Made by a program: the position numbers and the translations under genes. Positions 1 through 7,036 of a stretch of 62,742 bases of DNA are shown in pieces. Under the pieces are notes generated by a model, which made no database searches, was not told the DNA's origin, and was given only the letters and a program-made list of their open reading frames with translations. The DNA comes from DATHTK01 sp035463295 (lineage in GTDB: Bacteria; Actinomycetota; Rubrobacteria; Rubrobacterales; Rubrobacteraceae), in NCBI GenBank assembly GCA_035463295.1, contig DATHTK010000103.1, positions 1-62,742 on the forward strand, given 5' to 3'. Position 1 is the first letter of the stretch, and each line of letters opens with the position of its first letter.

Positions 1-246
1 CCAGTCCCAGAGCCTTTTTCCAGGTTGGACATGCGCGGGCACCGTAGATGGACCGAAGCCGGTCCACTTCCACCCGAGGAGATAGCCGCATATCACGATA
101 ATTGAGAACGCTAGGGCTGCGATGCTGCTAGCCCACAGAAGCTGCTTTATAGTAGGCGGCCAGCGAGACCGTTGCTCGTGATCCACCCGGCGCTCCTCCT
201 CCCTCACGTACTGGCCCCCATCATAGCCAACCTGCGATGAATCCAC
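1..246 (-). CDS. Partial membrane protein, N-terminal part (runs off the left edge)
   Basis: An open frame on the minus strand continues past base 1, giving about 82 visible residues. It begins hydrophilic and rich in Arg and Glu (REEERRVDHEQ), then has one clear membrane span (IAALAFSIIVICGYLLGW) and a segment ending in RLWDW at the edge. From memory, this order (charged head, one span, then an LWDWL segment) resembles the N-terminus of actinobacterial pentapeptide-repeat membrane proteins; the repeats would lie outside the window, so this is inference. There is no ATG. GTG at 246 or GTG at 207 (a G-run lies about 7 bases upstream) are the possible starts. Confidence 0.45.
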   Translation of the reverse strand, partial: MDSSQVGYDGGQYVREEERRVDHEQRSRWPPTIKQLLWASSIAALAFSIIVICGYLLGWKWTGFGPSTVPAHVQPGKRLWDW

Positions 247-401
247 GATGAACGAAGATCCCGCGTACTCGCGCCACCGCTCCGTACTCCGGCGGGGCGG
301 CCTCTGTAGGCGATCCTCGTGGCTCTGGCGGGCTGTGGAGTAAACTGCTAGCTATTAGGGATAAGGCAGAGAAGAGATTTGTCTCGACCTAAGGAGAGCA
401 C

Positions 402-653
402 ATGAAGCGAGAGCATAGGAAGCGAGCACACAGGAAGCGAGAGCGCATGAAGCGCGTTGAGCTCCCGGGACCAGAGATAGGGATTCTCGCCGCCACTCGC
501 GCGATGCTAGGGGCTGGAGTTGGGTTGATGGTGGCTGGCAAGTTGAGCGAATGTCAGCGTAAAGTCATAGGGCGGACGCTATTTCTGATAGGGGCGCTTA
601 GCACCATCCCATTGGTCAAAGACATCGTCCGCAGGATGCACACTAGCGCCTAG
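402..653 (+). CDS. Small membrane protein, 83 aa, unknown function
   Basis: AAGGAG lies five bases ahead of the ATG. The first 18 residues are almost all Lys, Arg, His and Glu and come from a repeated AAGCGAGAGC-like unit; a second ATG at 447 opens the same MKR sequence again. After it come PGPEIGILAATRAMLGAGVG and LFLIGALSTIPLV, two likely membrane helices. I recall similar short proteins in many bacteria but know no function. If translation starts at 447 the protein is 68 aa and lacks the basic head. It stands alone between the partial membrane gene and the integrase. Confidence 0.7.
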   Translation: MKREHRKRAHRKRERMKRVELPGPEIGILAATRAMLGAGVGLMVAGKLSECQRKVIGRTLFLIGALSTIPLVKDIVRRMHTSA

Positions 654-838
654 AGCTCTGGAGATCAATAGTAGACACATCTAGATCGGCAATAGGCGAT
701 TCTCGTGCCCCTGCCGGGCTCACACGCGCACTTCGAGTGTAGCCTCGCCGTCGGGGCTCAGGCGGGCGGGGAAGCAAAAACGCTTCCGTTTGTACTAACG
801 ATTGGAGTCTGATCACGCCTACGCGTAGTTTGCATGCT

Positions 839-2095
839 TCACTTCGGGCCATCCTCGCGACTTTGGCGGCGTGTTGGGGGACGCGCTTCTAGTCCCCTAA
901 GGGCCACCCCTATCGCCTCCGCTGCCTGCTTGTGCATCCCTGGCGTCGCGTGCGAATACACGTCCAAGGTAATTTGCGTGCTGGCGTGGCCCAGCATATC
1001 GGCGGCTATCTTGGGATGTACTCCGGCCCCAAGCATGAGCGTCGCCGCCGTATGCCTTAGCGCGTGGAACGGGATGTCGGGCAACCCGGCTCTTTGCAGC
1101 AGCGGCTTGAACGATCTTACCCGCAGATTGGCTACGTTTATTGGCGTGCCCGATGTGGTCGTGAACACGAGCCCGTCCGGATCGTAGTTGCCTTCGTCTC
1201 GCTGCCTGTCGGCGTGGCGCTGCATGGCGTCTATGGCTGCCGGGGTCAGAGCGACGACGCGCCGGGACCGGGCATTCTTGGGTCGCGTGATGGTCCCTTC
1301 GGCGGTAAGCGCTTGCCTGACCCGGACAACGCCTTCCGCAAGGTCCACGTCCTCCCAGCGCAGCCCCAGAAGCTCGCCGCGCCTAAGCCCCGTGGTCACG
1401 GCCAGCACGTACAACGCTTCCAGCCTATCCCCACGGGCCGCCTCAAGCAGCCGCACAACCTGCTTGGCACCAAGCGCCTTGACTTCTTCGCGCTCGACGC
1501 GTGGCGGATCAACAGCGTCGGCTACGTTCTGATCTACTAGCTCCCAACGTACCGCCTGCTTAAGCGCCTTGTGCAAGACAACGTGAACCGTCTTGACCGT
1601 CGCCGGGCTAAGGCCGCTATCTAGCAGGTCGTTGTAAAGGCGCTGTAGATGCTGCCACGTCAGGTCACGTAGTTGTACTTCGCCTATCGCCGGGATCACG
1701 TAGCGGCTTATACGGTAAGAGTAGGCTGCATAAGACGATGCCCTAACCCTATGCCGGACGCTCTCGGTAAGCCACCTATCCAGGTAGTCTGCTAGCGTCG
1801 TGCCTTCCGGCTGCTGCTGTTGTTCGTCGGGTCGGTTCTCCCGGTTCTGAACCCGGTTTATTATCGCCAGCATTTCCTCAACATCTTCGTCGTAGAGCAC
1901 GCCACCGGTAGTATTCGCCCGACCCATCAGCACTACCTTGAAGCTCTGCGCTTCTCCCTTGGTTTTCTTGTAGAACGACCGGCGCTTCTTCGTCCCGTCA
2001 GCCAGAATGACCGTAGCCCGTACTTCCCACGTGCCGTTCTTCCGTTGGTGAATCCCGATCTTGTACTTCTCTGGGTAGGCCCCGATCTCACTCAT
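839..2095 (-). CDS. Tyrosine recombinase / phage-type integrase, 418 aa
   Basis: Site-specific recombinase of the lambda-integrase family. Order: an N-terminal arm-type DNA-binding segment (about residues 10-60, KIGIHQRKNGTWEVRATV), a core-binding SAM-like domain (about 85-190), and a catalytic domain with Arg in TTGLRRGELLGLRW, the HALRH box, then GHAS and the nucleophile Tyr in DVYSHA. All catalytic residues look intact. The start at 2095 is chosen because AAGGAGAG sits 7-8 bases upstream; the open frame continues 30 codons further but without a ribosome site. It lies just 3' of tRNA-Lys and on the same strand, the usual place for an integrase at an att site, so an integrated element probably extends leftwards out of the window. 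Confidence 0.95.
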   Translation of the reverse strand: MSEIGAYPEKYKIGIHQRKNGTWEVRATVILADGTKKRRSFYKKTKGEAQSFKVVLMGRANTTGGVLYDEDVEEMLAIINRVQNRENRPDEQQQQPEGTTLADYLDRWLTESVRHRVRASSYAAYSYRISRYVIPAIGEVQLRDLTWQHLQRLYNDLLDSGLSPATVKTVHVVLHKALKQAVRWELVDQNVADAVDPPRVEREEVKALGAKQVVRLLEAARGDRLEALYVLAVTTGLRRGELLGLRWEDVDLAEGVVRVRQALTAEGTITRPKNARSRRVVALTPAAIDAMQRHADRQRDEGNYDPDGLVFTTTSGTPINVANLRVRSFKPLLQRAGLPDIPFHALRHTAATLMLGAGVHPKIAADMLGHASTQITLDVYSHATPGMHKQAAEAIGVALRGLEARPPTRRQSREDGPK

Positions 2096-2121
2096 GCCGC
2101 TCTCCTTATGTCTGTACCCCA

Positions 2122-2166
2122 ATTTTACCGCTGCTTTGTGGTAAGCACAGCCCGTTTTGTGGTAAG
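2122..2166 (-). promoter_or_regulatory. Integrase promoter with two 11-bp direct repeats
   Basis: On the minus strand TAAAAT (2127-2122) makes a good -10 element and CTGTGC (2150-2145) a weak -35 at 17-bp spacing. The plus-strand word TTTGTGGTAAG occurs exactly at 2135-2145 and again at 2156-2166, 21 bp apart or two helical turns. One copy lies within the spacer and the other just upstream of the -35, so a bound protein would block the promoter. They could be repressor sites or integrase arm sites. Confidence 0.5.
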
Positions 2167-2188
2167 GAAGGAGAGCTGGGAGCAAAGG

Positions 2189-2225
2189 AAAAGCCCCAGT
2201 TTTTCCTGCAAAACCGGGGCTTTTT
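2189..2225. terminator. Hairpin terminator between integrase and tRNA-Lys
   Basis: AAAAGCCCC at 2189-2197 pairs with GGGGCTTTT at 2216-2224. On the plus strand a run of five T follows directly. On the minus strand the stem closes with TTTTCCTTT, so it may also end the tRNA transcript before the integrase. Confidence 0.75.
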
Positions 2226-2226
2226 G

Positions 2227-2299
2227 TGAGCCGCCCAGGACTCGAACCTGGAACCTAGAGATTAAGAGTCTCTTGCTCTGCCAATTGAGCTAGCGGCCC
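2227..2299 (-). tRNA. tRNA-Lys(CTT)
   Basis: Full cloverleaf of 73 nt. Acceptor GGGCCGC pairs with GCGGCTC, D stem GCTC/GAGC, anticodon stem AGAGA/TCTCT around loop CTCTTAA (anticodon CTT), and T arm CCAGG TTCGAGT CCTGG. CCA is not encoded. The gene is intact although an integrase lies next to its 3' end. Confidence 0.97.
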
Positions 2300-2312
2300 G
2301 TAACGGGAGGAG

Positions 2313-2341
2313 ATTATAGCATCACCGGCGTCGTATGTAGA
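2313..2341 (-). promoter_or_regulatory. Promoter of tRNA-Lys
   Basis: On the minus strand TCTACA (2341-2336), a 17-bp spacer and a perfect TATAAT (2318-2313) stand 13 bp ahead of the tRNA 5' end. Confidence 0.7.
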
Positions 2342-2364
2342 AAGTTAAGTTTTGTTTACGAGGC

Positions 2365-2393
2365 TTGCGCGGCCGGCGGCCCCCGCTTATAAT
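2365..2393 (+). promoter_or_regulatory. Promoter of a small RNA
   Basis: TTGCGC at 2365-2370, a 17-bp spacer and a perfect TATAAT at 2388-2393. It points right, away from the tRNA promoter. No protein start lies downstream; the transcript would run into the hairpins at 2407-2477. Confidence 0.7.
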
Positions 2394-2399
2394 CTTCGT

Positions 2400-2477
2400 A
2401 TCATCCTAGCGGTTCTTTCGAAGAGCCGCTAAGGGCCGGAAAAGGGTCTCACCCTTCTGTGAACACCGGCCCTTTTT
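2400..2477 (+). ncRNA. Candidate small RNA, about 78 nt, two hairpins, intrinsic terminator
   Basis: Starting about seven bases after the TATAAT, the transcript would form an 11-bp hairpin with a TCG loop (2407-2431, outer arms TAGCGG and CCGCTA). A terminator follows: AGGGCCGG (2432-2439) pairs with CCGGCCCT (2466-2473), with an inner hairpin AAGGGT CTC ACCCTT, then TTTTT. The T-run is only on the plus strand, so this is not the terminator of the leftward HD gene ending at 2496. Instead that gene's read-through would be antisense to this RNA. I do not recognise an Rfam family. Promoter, structure and terminator fit, but expression is inferred. Confidence 0.6.
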
Positions 2478-2495
2478 CTCTGCGCGCAAGACATA

Positions 2496-3827
2496 TCAGC
2501 CCACTTCTTCGGCGATGGTGAAGAGCTCTTCGGCGTGGCGGCGCACGGCCTTTGCGAGGTCGTCGTTTGCGGCGGCGATGACGATGCGGTGGAGGGGTGC
2601 GTGGTAGCGAGTCGCGTCGTCCTCGGTCATGCCGGAGAGGTCGTACCAGTCTATGGGGTTGCGCTCACCGGGGAGGAGGGTGCGTCGGATCACGCGCAGC
2701 CTCACGGGGAAGGTCTCCTTTTCGGGCAGGTCGATTAGGATATCGAAGGGACCGGCGACACCCTTGCGGTAGCGGGTGAGGTAGCGGGCCCAGGCTTCCT
2801 CGACCCGCCGGCGCCAGGAGGAGTCGTCGCGCAGGCGTATCAGGGAGGCGTAGCTCGGGTGGCGCTCGTCGAACTGCAGGGCGAGGTGGTAGGGCCTGCG
2901 CTCGGCGAGGCGCTTCATAAGGGTGGCGGTCGAGCTCTCGGGCTCGGCGGAGTCCTGCACCAGGACGAAGGCCCCGGCGTCGTCCTGCTCGGCGAGCTTG
3001 TCGAAGGTCATTCCGCCGGCCTGGACGGCATCTTGGACGGCTCGGAGGAACATCACCGTCGGGATGCGCACCGCGTGGTGGCCGTAGACGTTGTAGTGCA
3101 TCAGGTAGCGCGAGAAGACGAGGGACTGCAGGGAGCCGGCCCCTTCCTCGCTCACGGCGAGGATCGCCCGGTTATCCTGTCCTACGACCCTGAGGTGGGA
3201 GATCAGGGGCTCCACTTCGACCAGGCCGTAGGGTACCTTCGATCCTGTGGCGTCCCGGATCATGCGGTCGAGGGTGTCGGCGTCGAGGGAGCCGAAGAGT
3301 ATGTCTCGGATAAGGTGCTCGGTGGGCGTGAGGCTGTGCGGGGGGGCACCGCCGCGCGAGACGAGCCGGAAGATGTTGTGGGGCTCGAGGTCCCACTCGT
3401 TCGAGAGGGTCTTTGCGATCTCGGTGTGCTCGATCCAGCGTCGGCTCAGCTCTTTGAGGGAGGGTGCGTCGCGCAGCGCTATACCCTCGACGGCCTGCGA
3501 GTAGGGGTAGCGGCCCACGTCGAGCACGAGAGCCGCGGCCAGAGCACCGCGCACCTCCCGGTCTTCGAGGTAGGCGCCGGAGTCCGTTATGCGCTTGAGG
3601 GTAAGCCTGGTGAGGTAGTACACGCCTACGGCGTGGTCGAAGCGCGTGTGGCGCGCTCGCGGGAAGGCCATGGACGTGAAACCGAGACCGCTCATGCCTT
3701 TCAGGCGCTGCATGCCGCCGGTTTCGAGCAGGGCCCTAACCGCCCGGTCTATAGGGACGTCCCCCCAGACTACGTCCCGGATTCTCCTCCCGGAGCCCCC
3801 GAAGAACTCCCCAACGGTACCGCTCAA
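2496..3827 (-). CDS. HD-superfamily protein with a degenerate metal site, 443 aa
   Basis: Resembles the dNTP triphosphohydrolase / SAMHD1-type HD family. The first conserved block is present (RHTRFDHAVGVYYLTRLTL, where the family has R-x-x-HS-x-GV). The block that is normally LLHDIGHGPFSH reads LVLDVGRYPYSQ, so the His of the HD pair and the later His are replaced. A long C-terminal part (from about residue 270) handles no motif I know. The TTG at 3827 is chosen for a GGGAG six bases upstream; the open frame runs further but overlaps the divergent acetyltransferase gene. Loss of metal ligands suggests a regulatory or nucleotide-binding role rather than catalysis; that is inference. Confidence 0.7.
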   Translation of the reverse strand: MSGTVGEFFGGSGRRIRDVVWGDVPIDRAVRALLETGGMQRLKGMSGLGFTSMAFPRARHTRFDHAVGVYYLTRLTLKRITDSGAYLEDREVRGALAAALVLDVGRYPYSQAVEGIALRDAPSLKELSRRWIEHTEIAKTLSNEWDLEPHNIFRLVSRGGAPPHSLTPTEHLIRDILFGSLDADTLDRMIRDATGSKVPYGLVEVEPLISHLRVVGQDNRAILAVSEEGAGSLQSLVFSRYLMHYNVYGHHAVRIPTVMFLRAVQDAVQAGGMTFDKLAEQDDAGAFVLVQDSAEPESSTATLMKRLAERRPYHLALQFDERHPSYASLIRLRDDSSWRRRVEEAWARYLTRYRKGVAGPFDILIDLPEKETFPVRLRVIRRTLLPGERNPIDWYDLSGMTEDDATRYHAPLHRIVIAAANDDLAKAVRRHAEELFTIAEEVG

Positions 3828-3839
3828 TGCCGCTCCCGA

Positions 3840-3869
3840 TTGTCTGCCTTCGGGTATTCTAACTAAAAT
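3840..3869 (+). promoter_or_regulatory. Candidate promoter for the GNAT gene
   Basis: TTGTCT at 3840-3845, an 18-bp spacer and TAAAAT at 3864-3869, in the divergent gap between the HD gene and the acetyltransferase. Confidence 0.5.
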
Positions 3870-3947
3870 GGAACTCCACGCCGGAAGCGCCCGAGGAAAG
3901 GAGCCGCCATCTACGCAGAAGAGCTCGACACCATAGAGGGCGCGTCC

Positions 3948-4442
3948 GTGAGCCTGCGACCGCCGCGGGAGTCGGACGTCGAGGTCGCCTACACCTGGGA
4001 CCGGGACCCCGAGCTCGCGGCCTGGAACGGGCGGACCCCGATCTCCATCTCCCTCTCCGCCGCCCGGCGCGACTACCTCGCCCGCTGGGATGATCCGAGC
4101 GTCAAGACGTTCATCATAGAGGCCGGAGAGCCACGCGAGCCGGTCGGCATGGCGACCATGTACGACTTCCGCCGGGGAGGGTGCGAGCTGGGGATCAAGA
4201 TCGGACCCGAAAACCTTCGCGGCAAGGGATACGCGAGCGAGGCCGTCGCACTGCTCGTCGCCTACGCCTTCGACACGCTGGGACTGGATACCCTTCGCGG
4301 CTCCACCCTGGCCCATAACAAGAGGATGCAGCGTGTCTTCGAGAAGACCGGCTTCGTGCAGGTCGGCGACGGCTCGATCCTCAGCCGCTACGATAACCGC
4401 CGCTACACCGAGCTCTTCTACGAACGCCACAGGAAAGACTAG
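3948..4442 (+). CDS. GNAT family N-acetyltransferase, 164 aa
   Basis: RimJ/RimL-like acetyl-CoA-dependent transferase. It starts with the typical beta-1 segment SLRPPRESDVEVAYTW, and the acetyl-CoA pyrophosphate loop is seen in IGPENLRGKGYASEAVALLV (V/I-x-x-x-x-RGKGYA). The family ending LAHNKRMQRVFEKTGF is present. GTG at 3948 has GAGGG seven bases upstream. A stronger site, GAAAGGAG, stands ahead of an in-frame ATC at 3909, which would add 13 residues (reading ELDTIEGASV) that also resemble the family N-terminus, so a non-canonical start there is possible. The substrate is unknown. Confidence 0.88.
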   Translation: MSLRPPRESDVEVAYTWDRDPELAAWNGRTPISISLSAARRDYLARWDDPSVKTFIIEAGEPREPVGMATMYDFRRGGCELGIKIGPENLRGKGYASEAVALLVAYAFDTLGLDTLRGSTLAHNKRMQRVFEKTGFVQVGDGSILSRYDNRRYTELFYERHRKD

Positions 4443-4577
4443 AGGCGCCCTGATAGGGCGGCGTAGGCGGCCGTGGACCCCCATACCACTGTGTCATACG
4501 ACTAGAGTCCCGCATGGAATTCGGTCCACTGGCCGATTTGCTCTCTCACTGTCGCCGTTACGCTCAGAGACGGTAAG

Positions 4578-4694
4578 GTGATCCAACGGCAGGAGAGAGC
4601 GAATGATGGAACAGAAGATAAGCCCCATCGCAGCACCAGGTACTCTACGGTCGATGCCGCAGACCTCGAGGTAGTCCAGGCGTTCAGCCCGTAA
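4578..4694 (+). CDS. Possible small protein, 38 aa
   Basis: This 353-base gap (4443-4795) holds one candidate reading frame: GTG at 4578 to TAA at 4694. It is hydrophilic in its first half (RQERANDGTEDKPHRSTR) and ends STVDAADLEVVQAFSP. A weak GGTAAG precedes the GTG. The composition looks protein-like and a stable hairpin follows eight bases after the stop. Other frames in the gap are short. No homologue is known to me; it may be spurious. Confidence 0.35.
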   Translation: MIQRQERANDGTEDKPHRSTRYSTVDAADLEVVQAFSP

Positions 4695-4701
4695 GTGAGC
4701 A

Positions 4702-4724
4702 GGGGGTGACCGACGGTCACCCCC
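4702..4724. terminator. GC-rich hairpin, possible terminator
   Basis: GGGGGTGAC and GTCACCCCC form a 9-bp stem with a five-base loop. No T-run follows, so it could be a T-less terminator or a protein site. Confidence 0.4.
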
Positions 4725-4795
4725 TCTCGACCCTCCACAGTGGAGTCGCCACACCCGACAGCGCTTTTCGGGCCTCACCGGCTACAATAGTGGTG

Positions 4796-5710
4796 ATGAG
4801 GACGCAGTTGAAGCTGAACATCCGGAGTCGCGGCGCGATGAGCGGGGTGCTCACCATGGGGAGCCTGGATCCCGCCTTCGAGGCCGCGACAAAGGTCGAT
4901 GGGGAGCCGGTGGTGCTGGATCTTCGATCGGTCGAGTTCGTCGAGCCGGCCGGACTCTGTGGCCTCGCGGCGCTCCTGGAGTACCTCACGCCGCGGTGCG
5001 AGGAGGTCGGCCTCGCGCTCGCGGGCCGCGACGTCGCGGCGTACCTCGAGCGCATGGACTTCTTCCGTCTCTTCGGGGACAGGATCAGGACGAACGTCGA
5101 CGTAGCTCTCCTCGAGGAGCGCCGTCGCCACAACCCCGGTACCCTGCAGGAGCTCATCAACTTCCATAATGAAGAGGAGATACCGGGCATTATCGAGCGG
5201 ATCTCCGAGATCCTGGAGAACCAGGGCTACCGCCTCAAGGAGAGGGTCGCGATCTGCTCGACCCTCTCCGAGGTCTGCGCGAACGCCGCCGAGCACGGCG
5301 CTTCGCCTTTCGGAGCCTATGCCGCCGTCCAGGCCTACCACCACATCGTCAGCGGCCCCCGCCGCCGCGGCGAGGAAGTCCTCATAGCCATCGCCGACGG
5401 CGGGGTCGGCGTGCGCGAGACCCTCTCGCGCAACCCCGCCTACTCCGACCACACCACCACCGACACCGACGCCCTCCGTCACGCCCTCGAGATGGGCGTC
5501 TCGGGGACCGGGGAGATCGGCCGCGGCGGCGGCCTCGCTCTCGTCGCTATGATCGCCGCTCGCTCCGGCGGCTCCCTCTCCTTGCGCTCCGGCACCGGCC
5601 GAGTCACCGTCTACGAGAACCGTAAGAACTCCCGCAACGTGCCCCTTTTTCCCGGTACCTTCGTTCGCGTCTCCCTGCCACGTACCCCACAGGAAAAATC
5701 CTCGCGATGA
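4796..5710 (+). CDS. STAS domain - GHKL ATPase fusion protein, 304 aa
   Basis: Residues about 5-100 form a STAS domain (VVLDLRSVEFVEPAGLCGLAALL, the strand-Ser/Ala-helix pattern of anti-sigma antagonists). Residues about 125-300 form a histidine-kinase-type ATPase with an N-box (LSEVCANAAEHG), a G1 box (IADGGVGV) and a Gly-rich lid (GEIGRGGGLALV). The target Ser of a partner-switching antagonist is not evident: the usual DSSG reads EPAG. The ATG at 4796 is chosen because TACAAT (4783-4788) ends seven bases upstream, which fits a leaderless message; the frame also continues to 4706. It is followed after 62 bp by the STAS-like regulator, probably its partner. Role inferred: an anti-sigma-type kinase/adaptor. 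Confidence 0.78.
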   Translation: MRTQLKLNIRSRGAMSGVLTMGSLDPAFEAATKVDGEPVVLDLRSVEFVEPAGLCGLAALLEYLTPRCEEVGLALAGRDVAAYLERMDFFRLFGDRIRTNVDVALLEERRRHNPGTLQELINFHNEEEIPGIIERISEILENQGYRLKERVAICSTLSEVCANAAEHGASPFGAYAAVQAYHHIVSGPRRRGEEVLIAIADGGVGVRETLSRNPAYSDHTTTDTDALRHALEMGVSGTGEIGRGGGLALVAMIAARSGGSLSLRSGTGRVTVYENRKNSRNVPLFPGTFVRVSLPRTPQEKSSR

Positions 5711-5735
5711 CGGCAGAATATTCCTCGATATGCCG

Positions 5736-5764
5736 TTGATTGTTCGACACGCAGCGTGTACAAT
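5736..5764 (+). promoter_or_regulatory. Promoter with embedded palindrome for the STAS-like regulator
   Basis: TTGATT (5736-5741), a 17-bp spacer and TACAAT (5759-5764). The inverted repeat ACACG CAG CGTGT (5747-5759) fills the spacer and touches the -10, as expected for an autorepressor operator. Transcription would begin at or next to the ATG at 5773. Confidence 0.7.
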
Positions 5765-5772
5765 CCTCTTAT

Positions 5773-6378
5773 ATGATTTCACTGACGACAGTGAGGGCAG
5801 ATCCGGTGCCTGAGGAGCGGGGTCACGGCCTATTCGAGGTTGCAGGCGGCGACTTCGGAGGGAAGCTGATGGTAACCCGCCGGACGGGCCGGGCGGTACG
5901 GGAGGCGTTAGAGGAAGAGCTCGCGGCGTTGCCGAAGGGCGGCACCCTCTACGTGGACACCCGGGGCGTGGAGTTGATGGACTATTCGTTCGCGGACGAG
6001 GCGCTGGGCATCCTGGCGTCGAGGGTTGCGAGCGGGGAGTACGGCGACCGGCACCTGGTGCTGGTAGAAGAGGACCGGGACCTTTTGGAGAACGTCGAGG
6101 CCTCCCTAAGGCAGCGTTCGCTCGCCATGATCCGGGTCGACGAGGTGGGGAGCGAGCCCGGCATCGTCGGCGCTGTCCCCGACCATCTCGTCGAGACCCT
6201 GCGAGCGATCTACGACGCCGGCTCCATCACAAACGCGGCTCTGGCTGCCAGGCTCGGCCTGAACCATACCGCCTGCAACAACCGGGCGACCAAGCTCGCG
6301 AAGCTCGGCCTGATCCACCGCAAAGTGGAGACCGCCGCTCCCGGCGGCCGCCAGTATTCATACGAGAGGATCGCCTGA
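5773..6378 (+). CDS. STAS-like (DUF4325-type) domain - winged helix regulator, 201 aa
   Basis: Residues about 15-115 match the DUF4325 STAS-like pattern (GGKLMVTRRTGRAVREALEE, then GTLYVDTRGVELMDYSFADE). Residues about 135-200 form a winged helix (ALAARLGLNHTACNNRATKL, then KLGLIHRKV). The Met at 5773 is only eight bases after the TACAAT and has no ribosome site, so a leaderless message is likely; an upstream ATG at 5740 would lie within the promoter. It probably binds the palindrome in its own promoter. Its neighbour encodes a STAS-ATPase, so the two may form a switch in which the ATPase controls DNA binding. Function is inferred. Confidence 0.75.
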   Translation: MISLTTVRADPVPEERGHGLFEVAGGDFGGKLMVTRRTGRAVREALEEELAALPKGGTLYVDTRGVELMDYSFADEALGILASRVASGEYGDRHLVLVEEDRDLLENVEASLRQRSLAMIRVDEVGSEPGIVGAVPDHLVETLRAIYDAGSITNAALAARLGLNHTACNNRATKLAKLGLIHRKVETAAPGGRQYSYERIA

Positions 6379-6457
6379 TGTTTAGTTTTACCCACATCCT
6401 CACTCATTTCAGTGAAGACAGCGGTACCGGTGTGGAAACGCCGGAGGAGGTATAGGG

Positions 6458-7036
6458 ATGCGTGAAGAGTACATGATCGAGCGAGGCGGCAAGCGGTTCG
6501 TGCTTTACGCGGGCCTTCTGGAGGAGGCACACAGCCGGGGTCTCAGGAGCATCGAGACGGAGCTCTTGCAGGTTCCGGATCACGAGAACGGCGAGATGGC
6601 GATCGTTCGGGCTGTGGTTCGGACGGAGGATGGGAAGTACACGGGGATAGGGGACGCGAGCCCCGAGAACGTCAACCGCGCGATAGCGCCGCACCTGATC
6701 CGGATGGCCGAGACGAGGGCGAAGGCGCGTGCCTTGCGCGACGCGATCAACGTCGGCGTAACTGCCTTCGAGGAGCTCGGTGGTGAGGACGGTGGCGAGG
6801 CTGCATCGCGGACCTCCGAGGGTGATGGGCGTCCGGGGACCCGGGTGCAGCGGGAGGACAGCAAGGGTGAGATGCCCGCGACCAAGAAGCAGCTCAACTA
6901 CCTCGAGGCGCTCATCTCCGACGCTGTCGACGAGGGGGTCGTCAAGTTCGAGGAGATGGTGGGCAAGCCGGTGAGCGAGCTCACGCGCGAGGAGGCGAGC
7001 GAGTGGATCAGCCGGCTCTCCGGGAGGGCGGCGTAG
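6458..7036 (+). CDS. Conserved protein, possible single-strand annealing type, 192 aa
   Basis: A strong GGAGGAGGT precedes the ATG. Residues 1-110 form a compact domain ending in IAPHLIRMAETRAKARALRD. An Ala-Glu-Thr-Arg-Ala...Arg-Ala-Leu helix of this sort is a hallmark of phage Rad52/Sak-like annealing proteins, so a DNA-annealing role is plausible but unproven. A polar linker (about 112-140) joins a small C-terminal helical domain (KKQLNYLEALISDAVDEG) that resembles the short C-terminal modules of some recombination proteins. The stop overlaps the next start (TAGTG), so it is translationally coupled to two zinc-ribbon genes. Confidence 0.65.
   Translation: MREEYMIERGGKRFVLYAGLLEEAHSRGLRSIETELLQVPDHENGEMAIVRAVVRTEDGKYTGIGDASPENVNRAIAPHLIRMAETRAKARALRDAINVGVTAFEELGGEDGGEAASRTSEGDGRPGTRVQREDSKGEMPATKKQLNYLEALISDAVDEGVVKFEEMVGKPVSELTREEASEWISRLSGRAA

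Noticed and set aside
2859..3866. Long plus-strand frame (335 codons) opposite the HD gene
   Set aside because: It is the complement of a GC-rich coding strand, lacks a ribosome site and matches no family; the minus-strand gene has recognisable HD motifs.
4775..5782. Long minus-strand frame opposite the STAS-ATPase gene
   Set aside because: Low-complexity Gly/Val/Ala/Asp composition typical of an antisense frame in GC-rich DNA.
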